NCBI RefSeq assembly: GCF_013337765.1
Contig: NZ_VBSB01000035.1
Location: 434,001 to 498,000, forward strand
Source of the DNA: Mycolicibacterium sphagni
GTDB taxonomy: Bacteria; Actinomycetota; Actinomycetes; Mycobacteriales; Mycobacteriaceae
Length of the DNA: 64,000 nt
Reading direction: 5' to 3'
Shown piece by piece: positions 1 through 12,657 of this stretch. The first letter of the stretch is position 1. Every line of letters starts with the position of its first letter. The position numbers and the translations under genes were made by a program. The notes under the pieces are model-generated. The model had not been told where the DNA came from. It saw only the letters and a list, made by a program, of their open reading frames with translations, and did no database searches.

Positions 1-238
1 GCTTCTGGATGTAGGAGACGACGTCACCGACGGTGCGCAGACCGGCGAGGTCCTCGTCGGGGATCTTCACGCCGTACTTGTCCTCGGTCTGCACAGCGAT
101 CTCCACCATCGACAGCGAGTCGATGTCCAGATCGTCGACGAACGACTTCTCCGGGGTGACCTCGGAGGGCTCGATACCGGTGACTTCTTCGATGATCTCG
201 GCGAGACCGGCGATGATTTCATCCTGAGAGGCGGGCAC
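1..238 (-). CDS. acpM: Meromycolate extension acyl carrier protein AcpM (3' end outside window)
   Basis: Carries growing acyl chains on a 4'-phosphopantetheine arm for the cytosolic FAS-II system that builds meromycolic acids. The visible 79 codons include the attachment motif DIDSLSM with the modified serine at residue 41, and the sequence is nearly identical to M. tuberculosis AcpM over this stretch. The GTG start at 236-238 is set by an AAGGAG ribosome site five bases upstream on the minus strand. It lies downstream of fabD in the same direction, as in other mycobacterial fas-II operons, where kasA, kasB and accD6 follow; those would lie beyond the window edge. AcpM is normally about 115 residues with a C-terminal extension, so roughly a third is missing here only because of the window boundary. 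Confidence 0.97.
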   Translation of the reverse strand, partial: MPASQDEIIAGLAEIIEEVTGIEPSEVTPEKSFVDDLDIDSLSMVEIAVQTEDKYGVKIPDEDLAGLRTVGDVVSYIQK

Positions 239-255
239 AGTGGCTCCTTCGTAAT

Positions 256-293
256 TTGTTGTGTTACTTGGTACTTGACTTGTTTTGTTACTT
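256..293. repeat. Direct repeat in the fabD-acpM intergenic leader
   Basis: Two 14-base copies, at 256-269 and 280-293, differ at one position (TTGTTGTGTTACTT and TTGTTTTGTTACTT) and are 24 bases apart. A small GTTAC-ttc-GTAAC hairpin at 287-299 overlaps the second copy. On the mRNA strand this makes an A/C-rich, weakly structured leader just before the acpM ribosome site, unlike the GC-rich surroundings. It may favour high AcpM translation or hold an internal promoter or processing site; that is inference. Confidence 0.45.
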
Positions 294-331
294 CGTAACG
301 TGCTTGATATGTGGTTGTCCCAGATGGGCTC

Positions 332-1267
332 TCAGAGTTCGGAGAGCCCGTCCAGATCTGCGGGAGTCTTGATCGCACGGTTGGCGACCCCCCGAAGTTC
401 TCGTTTAGCGATCCCGGCCAGAGTTCCCGCTGGGGGAAATTCCACGATCGCTGAGCCCTCTGTGTTCTCAAAGAGCGTCCGCATGGTTTCGGTGCACAGA
501 TCCCAGCGCACCGGGCGGGTCAATTGCGCGACGAGCTTCTCCATCGCGTCCTGTGCCGAAGCTACCGGCTGGCCGTCGGCGTTGCTCAGCAGCGTGGTGG
601 TGGGCTCAGCGGTGACAACCTCGGCGGCCGCGGCGGCGTAGCCGTCGAGCGCGGAGGCCATGTAGTGCGTGTGGAAGGCGCCGGCGGTGGCGAGCTGGCG
701 CACCCGGGACTTGGCCGGCGGATCCTCGGCCAGCTTCTCCAGGGCCGCGATCGCTCCGGCGGCCACGATCTGGCCTGCGGCGTTGCGGTTGGCGGGAACC
801 AGGTCGAGGGCCTCCAGGCGGGCCAGCACCTCGGCCTCGTCGCCGCCCAGGATGGCCGACATGCCCGTCGGCTCGATGGCGCAGGCCTTGGCCATCTCGG
901 CGCCGCGGACGGCGGCCAGCTTCACCGCGTCGTCAGCGGAGATGACGCCGGCGATCGCGTAGGCCGCGATTTCGCCGACGGAGTGGCCTGCGACGACGGT
1001 CTTCTTGCCGGCGAGCAGGCCGCGCTTGACCAGTTCGCCGTTGGCGAGGAGCGTCGCGGCGACGACCAGGGGCTGGGTGACTGCGGTGTCGGTGATCTCG
1101 TCAGCGGTCGCGGTGGTGCCCAATCGGGCCAGGTCGAGGCCGGCAATGTCAGACCACGTCTTGATCTGATCAGCGGCTCCGGGCAGCTCGAGCCAGTCGG
1201 CGAGCATGCCAGGAGTCTGAGATCCCTGGCCTGGAGCAAGCACAGCGATCACGGGTTGAGGAGCCAC
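332..1267 (-). CDS. fabD: Malonyl-CoA:ACP transacylase FabD
   Basis: Transfers malonyl from malonyl-CoA to AcpM, supplying the extender unit for FAS-II elongation in the cytosol. The 311-residue protein has the N-terminal GQGSQ motif (residues 13-17), the nucleophile elbow GHSVGE with Ser96, and the catalytic histidine in GAFHTHYM near residue 203; length matches the family. It opens the operon that continues into acpM. The GTG at 1265-1267 was taken as start. An in-frame GTG five codons later aligns with the start of the M. tuberculosis protein, and neither has a clear ribosome site. The 136-base upstream gap carries a MabR-type operator. Confidence 0.96.
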   Translation of the reverse strand: MAPQPVIAVLAPGQGSQTPGMLADWLELPGAADQIKTWSDIAGLDLARLGTTATADEITDTAVTQPLVVAATLLANGELVKRGLLAGKKTVVAGHSVGEIAAYAIAGVISADDAVKLAAVRGAEMAKACAIEPTGMSAILGGDEAEVLARLEALDLVPANRNAAGQIVAAGAIAALEKLAEDPPAKSRVRQLATAGAFHTHYMASALDGYAAAAAEVVTAEPTTTLLSNADGQPVASAQDAMEKLVAQLTRPVRWDLCTETMRTLFENTEGSAIVEFPPAGTLAGIAKRELRGVANRAIKTPADLDGLSEL

Positions 1268-1332
1268 TCATTAAGAAAACATTGTGAAAGCGCTTTTGCG
1301 CGGTGTAAGAGATTATGAACCTTGTCTTATGT

Positions 1333-1353
1333 TTTTGTGGGGTCTCCACAAAA
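1333..1353 (-). promoter_or_regulatory. MabR-type operator upstream of fabD
   Basis: A perfect inverted repeat TTTTGTGG-ggtct-CCACAAAA (8-base arms, 5-base spacer) lies between mabR and fabD, 66 bases upstream of the fabD start. It fits the TTTTGT-N9-ACAAAA palindrome that I recall as the reported MabR site at fas-II promoters. The adjacent position of mabR supports MabR as the protein that binds it. Confidence 0.8.
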
Positions 1354-1403
1354 GTGCATGTGATGCGACTCCGTCGATACCTTGCTGCGATCTACCTGCG
1401 GTC

Positions 1404-2684
1404 TTAATTAACCCCGGCGGTACCGACCAACGGCGGTGTGAGCTGTGCAACAGAACTGTTTGCCGTGGTGTGAGTGGGCGCTGGGTAACCGAGTCGAGCC
1501 ACGGTCGACGCCACTCGCAGGACATAGGCATCGCGCGGCACGGTGGGATCACGGCCGGTGAAGTCGGTGATCCGCCGCAGGCGGTAGCGGACCGTATTTG
1601 GATGAACGAACAGTTTTCGGGCGCAAGCTTCGATCGCGCCGCCGCTGTCGAGGTAGGCGTCCAACGTCTCGGTGAGTGCCGGTCCGGCATCGGCCAGCGG
1701 TCGCATGATCTCGGTGTGCAACGCGGTGACGGCCGAGGGATCGCCCAGAAGTGCGCGCTCGGGCAACAGTTCTCGGGCCAGGACCGGTCGGGGCGCGCCA
1801 GTCCAGCCGGCGACGGCGTTCATTCCCGATATCGCCTCACTGGCGCTGTGGTGGGCCGCGCTGAGCATCGGTGCGGTCGGTCCGATCACCACCGGGCTGT
1901 CGGCGAAGGCGTTGATCAGATCGTTGAAAAACCGGTCGGTCGGCCCCAGCGGGCCGGAGATGATGCCGATGAGCCAGGTGCCGTGTACGTCGGCCAGCGC
2001 CGCTCGGCCGTGCCGCGCGGCGATCTCGCGGACGTCTTCGCTGGCCAGCTCCTCCCGTCCGGCCGGCGGGGTGCCGACCACCACGGTCGCCGGGGCGGTG
2101 GTGTCCCAGTTCAGTGCGGCGGCCCGGGACAGCAGTTCCTGTCCGGTGTCGCCACGGACGACGGCGTCGACGACGCTCGCCTCCATCCGGCTGTCCCAGG
2201 CGCCCCGGGCCTCGGCGGCGTCGGCGTAGGAGGACGCCGCCGCGAAGGCCAGGTCGCGGCTGTAGCGGAGGATGCCGACGGACAGGGCGACGCGCTGCTC
2301 CTCGTTGCGGCCCAGTGAGGGCAGGGCCGCCTCGAAGTACTCCATACTCACGCGCACCATGTCGACGGTCTGGGCCAGTGCGATGCGGCGGGTCAGCTCC
2401 TGGGGGACCAGCGCGAACGCCTCGGCGGTATAGCCGACGTTGCTCAGCGGGTTACGCACCCACTCCGCGAAGTTAACCACCGCGGTCTGCAGCACGAGTT
2501 GCACGCTGGCGCGCTGGGAGGCCTCCAGTTCGCCGAAAAACGGCAGGTGTTCGGTCATCGCCGCGACCGCCTCGCTGGCCAGCCGGCCGGAGTGCTGTTT
2601 GAGCCGGCGCAGCGTCGACTCCGGCACGGTCTCGAGTAACTCCAGGGGAGAGCGTGGCGGCTCAAGCGGCGTGTTGTCGAGCAC
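1404..2684 (-). CDS. mabR: MabR, PucR-type regulator of the FAS-II operon
   Basis: Orthologue of Rv2242, described as a regulator of mycolic acid biosynthesis that binds the fas-II promoter. The 426-residue protein has a long N-terminal helical/GGDEF-like region, and a C-terminal PucR-type helix-turn-helix around residues 340-400 with the typical CARKLFVHPNTVRYRLRRI segment. Start at GTG 2682-2684: on the minus strand a TAGCTT -10 element ends six bases before it, which suggests a leaderless transcript. It sits between aceE and fabD on the same strand, with its presumed operator just downstream in front of fabD. The last 25 or so residues are low-complexity. Confidence 0.92.
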   Translation of the reverse strand: MLDNTPLEPPRSPLELLETVPESTLRRLKQHSGRLASEAVAAMTEHLPFFGELEASQRASVQLVLQTAVVNFAEWVRNPLSNVGYTAEAFALVPQELTRRIALAQTVDMVRVSMEYFEAALPSLGRNEEQRVALSVGILRYSRDLAFAAASSYADAAEARGAWDSRMEASVVDAVVRGDTGQELLSRAAALNWDTTAPATVVVGTPPAGREELASEDVREIAARHGRAALADVHGTWLIGIISGPLGPTDRFFNDLINAFADSPVVIGPTAPMLSAAHHSASEAISGMNAVAGWTGAPRPVLARELLPERALLGDPSAVTALHTEIMRPLADAGPALTETLDAYLDSGGAIEACARKLFVHPNTVRYRLRRITDFTGRDPTVPRDAYVLRVASTVARLGYPAPTHTTANSSVAQLTPPLVGTAGVN

Positions 2685-2690
2685 CCCTAA

Positions 2691-2696
2691 AAGCTA
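2691..2696 (-). promoter_or_regulatory. -10 element of a leaderless mabR promoter
   Basis: On the minus strand TAGCTT is followed by six bases and then the GTG start of mabR, the spacing expected when transcription begins at the start codon. There is no usable ribosome site for this GTG. Confidence 0.5.
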
Positions 2697-2745
2697 CGCC
2701 GGATTTCTGGATGTTCCCACCAAACGCGCGGGTGCGATCGGCGGC

Positions 2746-5535
<2,790 letters not shown>

Positions 5536-5673
5536 CTTCAGCTCCTTAGTAGCTGGCGCAGGTTTTGCACCCTCTGCCCCCTATCGTGCCGCACTTGGGG
5601 CCGTACCGACGAGTAGTGAAAGTCGGGCGATCGGTGAATTCCTCGCAGCGCGCCGAGCAGGGCGCTCACCCGG

Positions 5674-5679
5674 TAACCT
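5674..5679 (+). promoter_or_regulatory. -10 element, leaderless start of the 5687 gene
   Basis: TAACCT followed by seven bases and the GTG at 5687, with no ribosome site, fits mycobacterial leaderless transcription. Confidence 0.5.
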
Positions 5680-5686
5680 CCGGGCT

Positions 5687-6256
5687 GTGCTGATCAGAAC
5701 TGCCCGCGGGCTGCGGATCGGCGGTCTGCTGGTCGGCTGTGCCGCGGCGGTGACCGCCGGCGTCGTTGGCTGCACTTCCGTCACCGGGGGCCACGCGGGG
5801 GTGAACGCCGGGGACGCACCGGCCTATCGAACGTCGATGTCGGTCTCGATCTCGCAGTCGGCGGCCTCCTCCAGCGCCCGCGAATCCGAGCGCCAAGCGT
5901 CGCTGACCACGCAGGCCATGCACGACACCTGCGAGACGTTGTCCACCTCGAGCGCCGACGCGATCGACGCGGTGAATGCCTACGTCAGCGCCTTCAACTC
6001 GGGCGCCACCGACACCGCGGGCACCGAGGGGCCGGCGGTGGATTCGCTCAACAAGAGCGCCGACGCCGTCGCCGCCAGCGTCACCGACGCGATCCCGGAC
6101 GAGCTGAAAGCCGCGTTCAAGGACTGGGTCGACGGGGCACGCGCGACCGCCAAGGCGATCCTGGCGCATGCAGGGCCCGGAGAGTTCAACCAGACCATCC
6201 AAGCGCTCAACGACACCAGGTCGAATGCGCTGAGCTTGTGCGACGCGACGTACTGA
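5687..6256 (+). CDS. Putative lipoprotein, Rv2240c-like, function unknown
   Basis: A 189-residue protein that occupies the position of Rv2240c in the conserved gene order. It begins with a short basic segment and a hydrophobic stretch (residues 8-26) that ends in the lipobox-like VVGC at about residue 27, so it is probably exported and lipid-anchored. The mature part is rich in Ser, Ala and Asp and predicted helical, with two cysteines, one in HDTCETL and one near the C-terminus, that could form a disulfide. The frame stays open back to 5528, but the GTG at 5687 is preferred because a -10 element sits at leaderless spacing and the signal peptide starts there. No enzymatic motif is visible. 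Confidence 0.75.
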   Translation: MLIRTARGLRIGGLLVGCAAAVTAGVVGCTSVTGGHAGVNAGDAPAYRTSMSVSISQSAASSSARESERQASLTTQAMHDTCETLSTSSADAIDAVNAYVSAFNSGATDTAGTEGPAVDSLNKSADAVAASVTDAIPDELKAAFKDWVDGARATAKAILAHAGPGEFNQTIQALNDTRSNALSLCDATY

Positions 6257-6339
6257 TTCCTACCGCACGGCGAGTATTGCTCACTGTCGTGCGACGATAG
6301 GCCTAGACAGCCGACCCTGAATTGAAGGAGGTTCCGACG

Positions 6340-6768
6340 GTGGTCGCGGAGGGTGGCCCCCCGAGCTACGCCCAGAAACTGGGTGTGCAAAAAGATCAGG
6401 TCGTGCAGGAGCTGGGCTGGGACGAGGACACCGATGACGACATTCGGGCCGACGTCGAGGACGCCAGCGGCGGGGAACTGCTCGACGAGGATGCTGACGA
6501 GGTCGTCGACGTGGTGCTGCTGTGGTGGCGTGACGGTGACGGTGACCTGGTAGATCGGCTGATGGACGCGATTGCGCCGCTGGCCGACGATGGCATCATC
6601 TGGGTGCTGACACCCAAGACCGGTAAACCCGGACATGTGCTTCCCGCCGAGATCGCCGAATCGGCGCCTACCGCGGGGTTGATGCAGACCTCCTCGGCCA
6701 ATCTGGGGGACTGGAGCGCAAGCCGGTTGGTGCAGCCGAAATCGAAGGCGGCCGGGAGGCATTCGTGA
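6340..6768 (+). CDS. DUF3052 protein, Rv2239c orthologue
   Basis: A 142-residue acidic protein of unknown function, conserved across actinobacteria. Recognisable segments are YAQKLG, the acidic run WDEDTDDD, and WWRDGDGD followed by WVLTPKTG. The GTG at 6340 is chosen because AAGGAG lies at 6325-6330, nine bases upstream, and the product then aligns with Rv2239c. It overlaps ahpE by four bases (GTGA), so the two are almost certainly co-transcribed and translationally coupled, possibly linking it to peroxide defence or to acetyl-CoA metabolism. Confidence 0.9.
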   Translation: MVAEGGPPSYAQKLGVQKDQVVQELGWDEDTDDDIRADVEDASGGELLDEDADEVVDVVLLWWRDGDGDLVDRLMDAIAPLADDGIIWVLTPKTGKPGHVLPAEIAESAPTAGLMQTSSANLGDWSASRLVQPKSKAAGRHS

Positions 6769-7229
6769 CGGTTGGGGTCGGATCATTCGCCCCTGACTTC
6801 ACGCTGAAGGACCAGAACGGTCAGCCCGTCACGCTGCGTGACTTCCGCGGCGCCAAGAACGTGCTGCTGGTGTTCTTCCCGCTGGCGTTCACGGGCATCT
6901 GCCAGGGCGAGCTGGATTACGTTCGCGATCATCTTTCGGTCTTTGACAACGACGACACGGCCACGTTGGCGATCTCGGTCGGGCCGCCGCCGACGCACAA
7001 GGTGTGGGCGACGCAGAGCGGATTTCAGTTCCCGGTGCTCTCCGATTTCTGGCCGCATGGCGCGGTCGCGCAGGCGTACGGGGTGTTCAACGCCGACGCC
7101 GGCATCGCCAACCGCGGCACGTTCGTGATCGACCGCGCCGGGATCGTGCGGTTCGCCGAGTGCAAGCAACCTGGTGAGGCGCGCGATCAGGCGGTCTGGG
7201 TCGATGCGCTGGCCGCGCTGACGGCCTGA
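6765..7229 (+). CDS. ahpE: One-cysteine peroxiredoxin AhpE
   Basis: Reduces hydroperoxides and peroxynitrite through a single peroxidatic cysteine, reduced in M. tuberculosis by mycothiol/mycoredoxin. The 154-residue protein carries the peroxidatic motif PLAFTGIC with Cys46 and no resolving cysteine at the usual site; a second cysteine occurs late in the protein (AECKQPGE). The sequence matches AhpE throughout, including SVGPPPTHK and NRGTFV. GTG start overlaps the stop of the DUF3052 gene. A tRNA-Val gene follows 47 bases after the stop. Confidence 0.96.
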   Translation: MTVGVGSFAPDFTLKDQNGQPVTLRDFRGAKNVLLVFFPLAFTGICQGELDYVRDHLSVFDNDDTATLAISVGPPPTHKVWATQSGFQFPVLSDFWPHGAVAQAYGVFNADAGIANRGTFVIDRAGIVRFAECKQPGEARDQAVWVDALAALTA

Positions 7230-7276
7230 CCAGGATTTCCCTGCACCGGCGCCCGCCGTGTAACCTGCCCGGGCAC

Positions 7277-7351
7277 GGGCGCGTAGCTCAGTGGTAGAGC
7301 TCTGGTTTTACACACCAGCGGTCGGCGGTTCGATACCGTCCGCGCCCACCA
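7277..7351 (+). tRNA. tRNA-Val (anticodon TAC)
   Basis: All arms fold: acceptor GGGCGCG/CGCGCCC, D arm GCTC-AGTGGTA-GAGC, anticodon stem CTGGT/ACCAG around loop TTTACAC with anticodon TAC, and T stem GGCGG/CCGTC (one G-U) around TTCGATA. The discriminator A at 7348 is followed by an encoded CCA at 7349-7351. It stands at the boundary between conserved backbone and an accessory block. Confidence 0.97.
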
Positions 7352-7357
7352 AGATTC

Positions 7358-7582
7358 GACCATGTAGTCCTGTGGACCAAGGATTCCGACGTGGCGATGG
7401 ACTTCTACACGCGCGTCATCGGGCTCGCTCCCGTGCGGTTCGACGAGTTCGCATCCGGTGAGGCGCCGTTCCCCACCGCGCGACTGAGCCCCACCTTTGG
7501 CGCCCGCGGTTGGGGGCCCGAGGGGATGTACTTCCCGGACCCTGACGGCAACGTCCTCGAGGCCCGGTACTACAACGACTAG
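7358..7582 (+). pseudogene. Remnant of a glyoxalase/VOC-family gene
   Basis: Begins seven bases after the tRNA CCA end, in a frame that reads DHVVLWTKDSDVAMDFYTRV, the usual first strand and helix of a vicinal-oxygen-chelate protein. It ends with DPDGNVLEARYYND, the usual last strand. Members of this family are about 120-140 residues; here the middle, roughly 55 residues between the SP and FGARG segments, is missing in frame, and no start codon precedes the first strand because the frame runs back into the tRNA. A GTG at 7391 could start a 63-residue fragment. Probably a decayed gene cut by rearrangement at the tRNA 3' end. Confidence 0.7.
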
Positions 7583-8644
7583 CTAGTGACCCATGCCCGG
7601 CATGTTCGCCGGCATCGGCTGGCCCAGTGTCGGCACCACCGTGTTGGCCACATTCGCCGGGTCGACCACACCACGGAAGCAGCCCACCGAGTACGGATAC
7701 TCGCTGTTGAGCACGTAGTGGTAGATGTTCTGCACCTTGCCGTCCCACATCACCGGTGACGTGGTCCCGTGGCACTCGTCCAGCTGGGCGTTGGTGATCT
7801 CCTTGCCGTCGGCGCCGCGCGGCCCGTAGATGCCGAACCCATCCAGCGCGTAACCCAGCAAGGGGGACGGTCCGCTGGTCCCGTTCGGCAGGCACTTCCA
7901 CGAGAACGCGTGCAGGTGATACTGCTGGCTGTAGGGGTGCCCGAAGCATGAGTCCAGCGGCAAGATCGAAATCGGGTTGTACCAAGCTGTGCCGGACGCA
8001 TTCGCGATTTCGGCATGCCAGACCGTACCGGTGAGCGTGACACCGGTGATCAAGTACTGAATTGCCTGTGGCGTGGCGAGGTACTTCGGGGCTATCGGCA
8101 CCTTGATGTCAAGGTTGTACGGCGAAATACCAATGGCGGCCGCATTCGGATACGGCTGCCCAAATCCGGGTGTACCCGGCGTGGTGTTAGTACCGCCCGG
8201 CGCACCCGCGTAATACGGATAGGCGGGAGTGCCGGACTGAACCGGTCCGAATTTCCCCATCGGAGTGGTGGGCAGGCCATTGCCTTTGAAGTACCGATAG
8301 TTCTTGTCCGACGTCACCTTGAAAATGCTGCCGCGGGGATCGATATCCTTGGCCGTCACATTGCCCGCCACCGTCGGAAGCTTTGCAATCGCGATCGTAT
8401 TGTCCGATCCGTTCACCCACGGCAGGGTGCTGGTCTGCAAAGTCGTGCCCGGCGGGATCACCACCGAGAACAGTTGGCCCCCAACGTATATCCCGCCCTT
8501 CTGCGGCGTGAAGATACTCAGATTGGGCTTCGAATTCCCCAACGTGTTCGGCGCCACGGCAGAGGCCGGCGCGGCCGCCGATGTGGCTGCCACCAGCATT
8601 CCGGCGAACAGCGCAGCGATCGCGCTCTTACTGCGAATCATCAT
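7583..8644 (-). CDS. Secreted YHYH-domain protein
   Basis: A 353-residue exported protein with a typical signal peptide (residues 1-29, cleavage near ASA-VAP). The C-terminal half has the conserved features of the YHYH family: DSCFGHP, the YHLHAF variant of the YHYH motif, LLGYALDGFGIYGP, LDECHG and a late YHYVL. Clustered His, Asp and Cys suggest a metal or redox site, but no activity is established for the family. It lies 14 bases downstream of the PGRS/beta-propeller gene and has its own AAAGGA ribosome site, so the two probably form a secreted-protein operon. The C-terminus is Met/His rich (MPGMGH). Confidence 0.85.
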   Translation of the reverse strand: MMIRSKSAIAALFAGMLVAATSAAAPASAVAPNTLGNSKPNLSIFTPQKGGIYVGGQLFSVVIPPGTTLQTSTLPWVNGSDNTIAIAKLPTVAGNVTAKDIDPRGSIFKVTSDKNYRYFKGNGLPTTPMGKFGPVQSGTPAYPYYAGAPGGTNTTPGTPGFGQPYPNAAAIGISPYNLDIKVPIAPKYLATPQAIQYLITGVTLTGTVWHAEIANASGTAWYNPISILPLDSCFGHPYSQQYHLHAFSWKCLPNGTSGPSPLLGYALDGFGIYGPRGADGKEITNAQLDECHGTTSPVMWDGKVQNIYHYVLNSEYPYSVGCFRGVVDPANVANTVVPTLGQPMPANMPGMGH

Positions 8645-8658
8645 GTGTTCCTTTCGAG

Positions 8659-11754
<3,096 letters not shown>

Positions 11755-11850
11755 CTGTGGAGCCTTTCCGGCAACAGCAATTCGCATCTCTTGCACAGAT
11801 TTTAGAAATTTGCGCACACGAAAGGCGGAAGCGACGCGCCGTCATTTTGT

Positions 11851-11893
11851 TCCGCAATGCGGATTCAATCGAAAATGGTCCGCAATGCGGATT
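11851..11893. promoter_or_regulatory. Twin palindromic operators upstream of the PGRS gene
   Basis: Two identical 15-base copies of TCCGCAATGCGGATT, at 11851-11865 and 11879-11893. Each contains a perfect TCCGCA-a-TGCGGA palindrome, and they are spaced 28 bases apart. They lie in the 165 bases between the PGRS start and the 3' end of the GntR gene, so they most likely control the PGRS/YHYH operon. The binding protein is not known; the adjacent GntR regulator is one candidate. Confidence 0.65.
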
Positions 11894-11919
11894 TAGCTGA
11901 TGCTGGAATTCATTTGAAT

Positions 11920-12609
11920 TTAAACCGGGTGTGGAATGCCTTGGTCCGGAAGTTCGCCGATCAGCTCGTCGAGGAAGTTGCCTGCCTCGTGACCGGCCCG
12001 GTCGGCGTCTTGTTCGGCGATTGCATCGACCAGCTCAGAATGGCCGACATGTTGCGAGGCGTCCATCGTGCTGGTGATGGCGACGCTATCGGTCACCGTC
12101 TCGGTCAATCCGCGGTACAGCTCGATGAGGAGAGTGTTGTGCGATGCACGCACCACCGCGAAATGCAGATCGGCATCGGCTCGGGAGAATTCGGCACGGT
12201 CAGTCCCGCCGTCCAGGGCATCGCGGCGCGCGAGCAGTTCCCGCAGTTCAGCCAGATCGTCCTCGGTGCGGGCCGCCGCCGCCAAGCGCGCGCCCTCGAC
12301 CTCCAGGCACCGCCGAACTTGCAGCACTTCGCGCAGTTTCGATCCGCACATCCGGCTGAGTGCGCCCGAGATCTCGCTGGTGGCGCGCACGTAAGTGCCG
12401 TCGCCGCGGCGGACTTCGAGGATCCCGCTGTGCGCTAGCGCGCGGACGGCCTCCCGCACGGTATTGCGGCCAACGCCCAGGGCGGTCGCAAGGCCCGGCT
12501 CGGTCGGGATGCGCGTCCCAACTGGCCATTCGCCGGAGGCGATGGACTGCCGCAGCTGATCTATGGCGTGGTCGACCAGCCCGGTGGGGCGTGCGGCAGC
12601 GAGCGGCAT
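11920..12609 (-). CDS. FadR-type GntR transcriptional regulator
   Basis: A 229-residue regulator with an N-terminal winged helix (residues 10-75; segments IPTEPGLATALGVGRNTVREA and RRGDGTYV) and a C-terminal all-helical FCD effector domain (residues 85-220). It contains the Asp and His residues (DADLHFAVV and the later HSELVDAI) that bind metal and organic acids in this subfamily. It is divergent from the MFS transporter gene with only 48 bases between the starts, so it probably represses that gene and itself. The effector is unknown. Confidence 0.9.
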   Translation of the reverse strand: MPLAAARPTGLVDHAIDQLRQSIASGEWPVGTRIPTEPGLATALGVGRNTVREAVRALAHSGILEVRRGDGTYVRATSEISGALSRMCGSKLREVLQVRRCLEVEGARLAAAARTEDDLAELRELLARRDALDGGTDRAEFSRADADLHFAVVRASHNTLLIELYRGLTETVTDSVAITSTMDASQHVGHSELVDAIAEQDADRAGHEAGNFLDELIGELPDQGIPHPV

Positions 12610-12623
12610 CCCTGAACCCCTTT

Positions 12624-12640
12624 CATCCGATCATGGGATG
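12624..12640. promoter_or_regulatory. Candidate GntR operator between the divergent GntR and MFS genes
   Basis: CATCC-N7-GGATG inverted repeat centred in the 48-base divergent intergenic region. Position and symmetry suit a dimeric FadR-type regulator, though arms are short and the sequence is not a known consensus. Confidence 0.45.
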
Positions 12641-12657
12641 TATGACAGGATAGCGCG

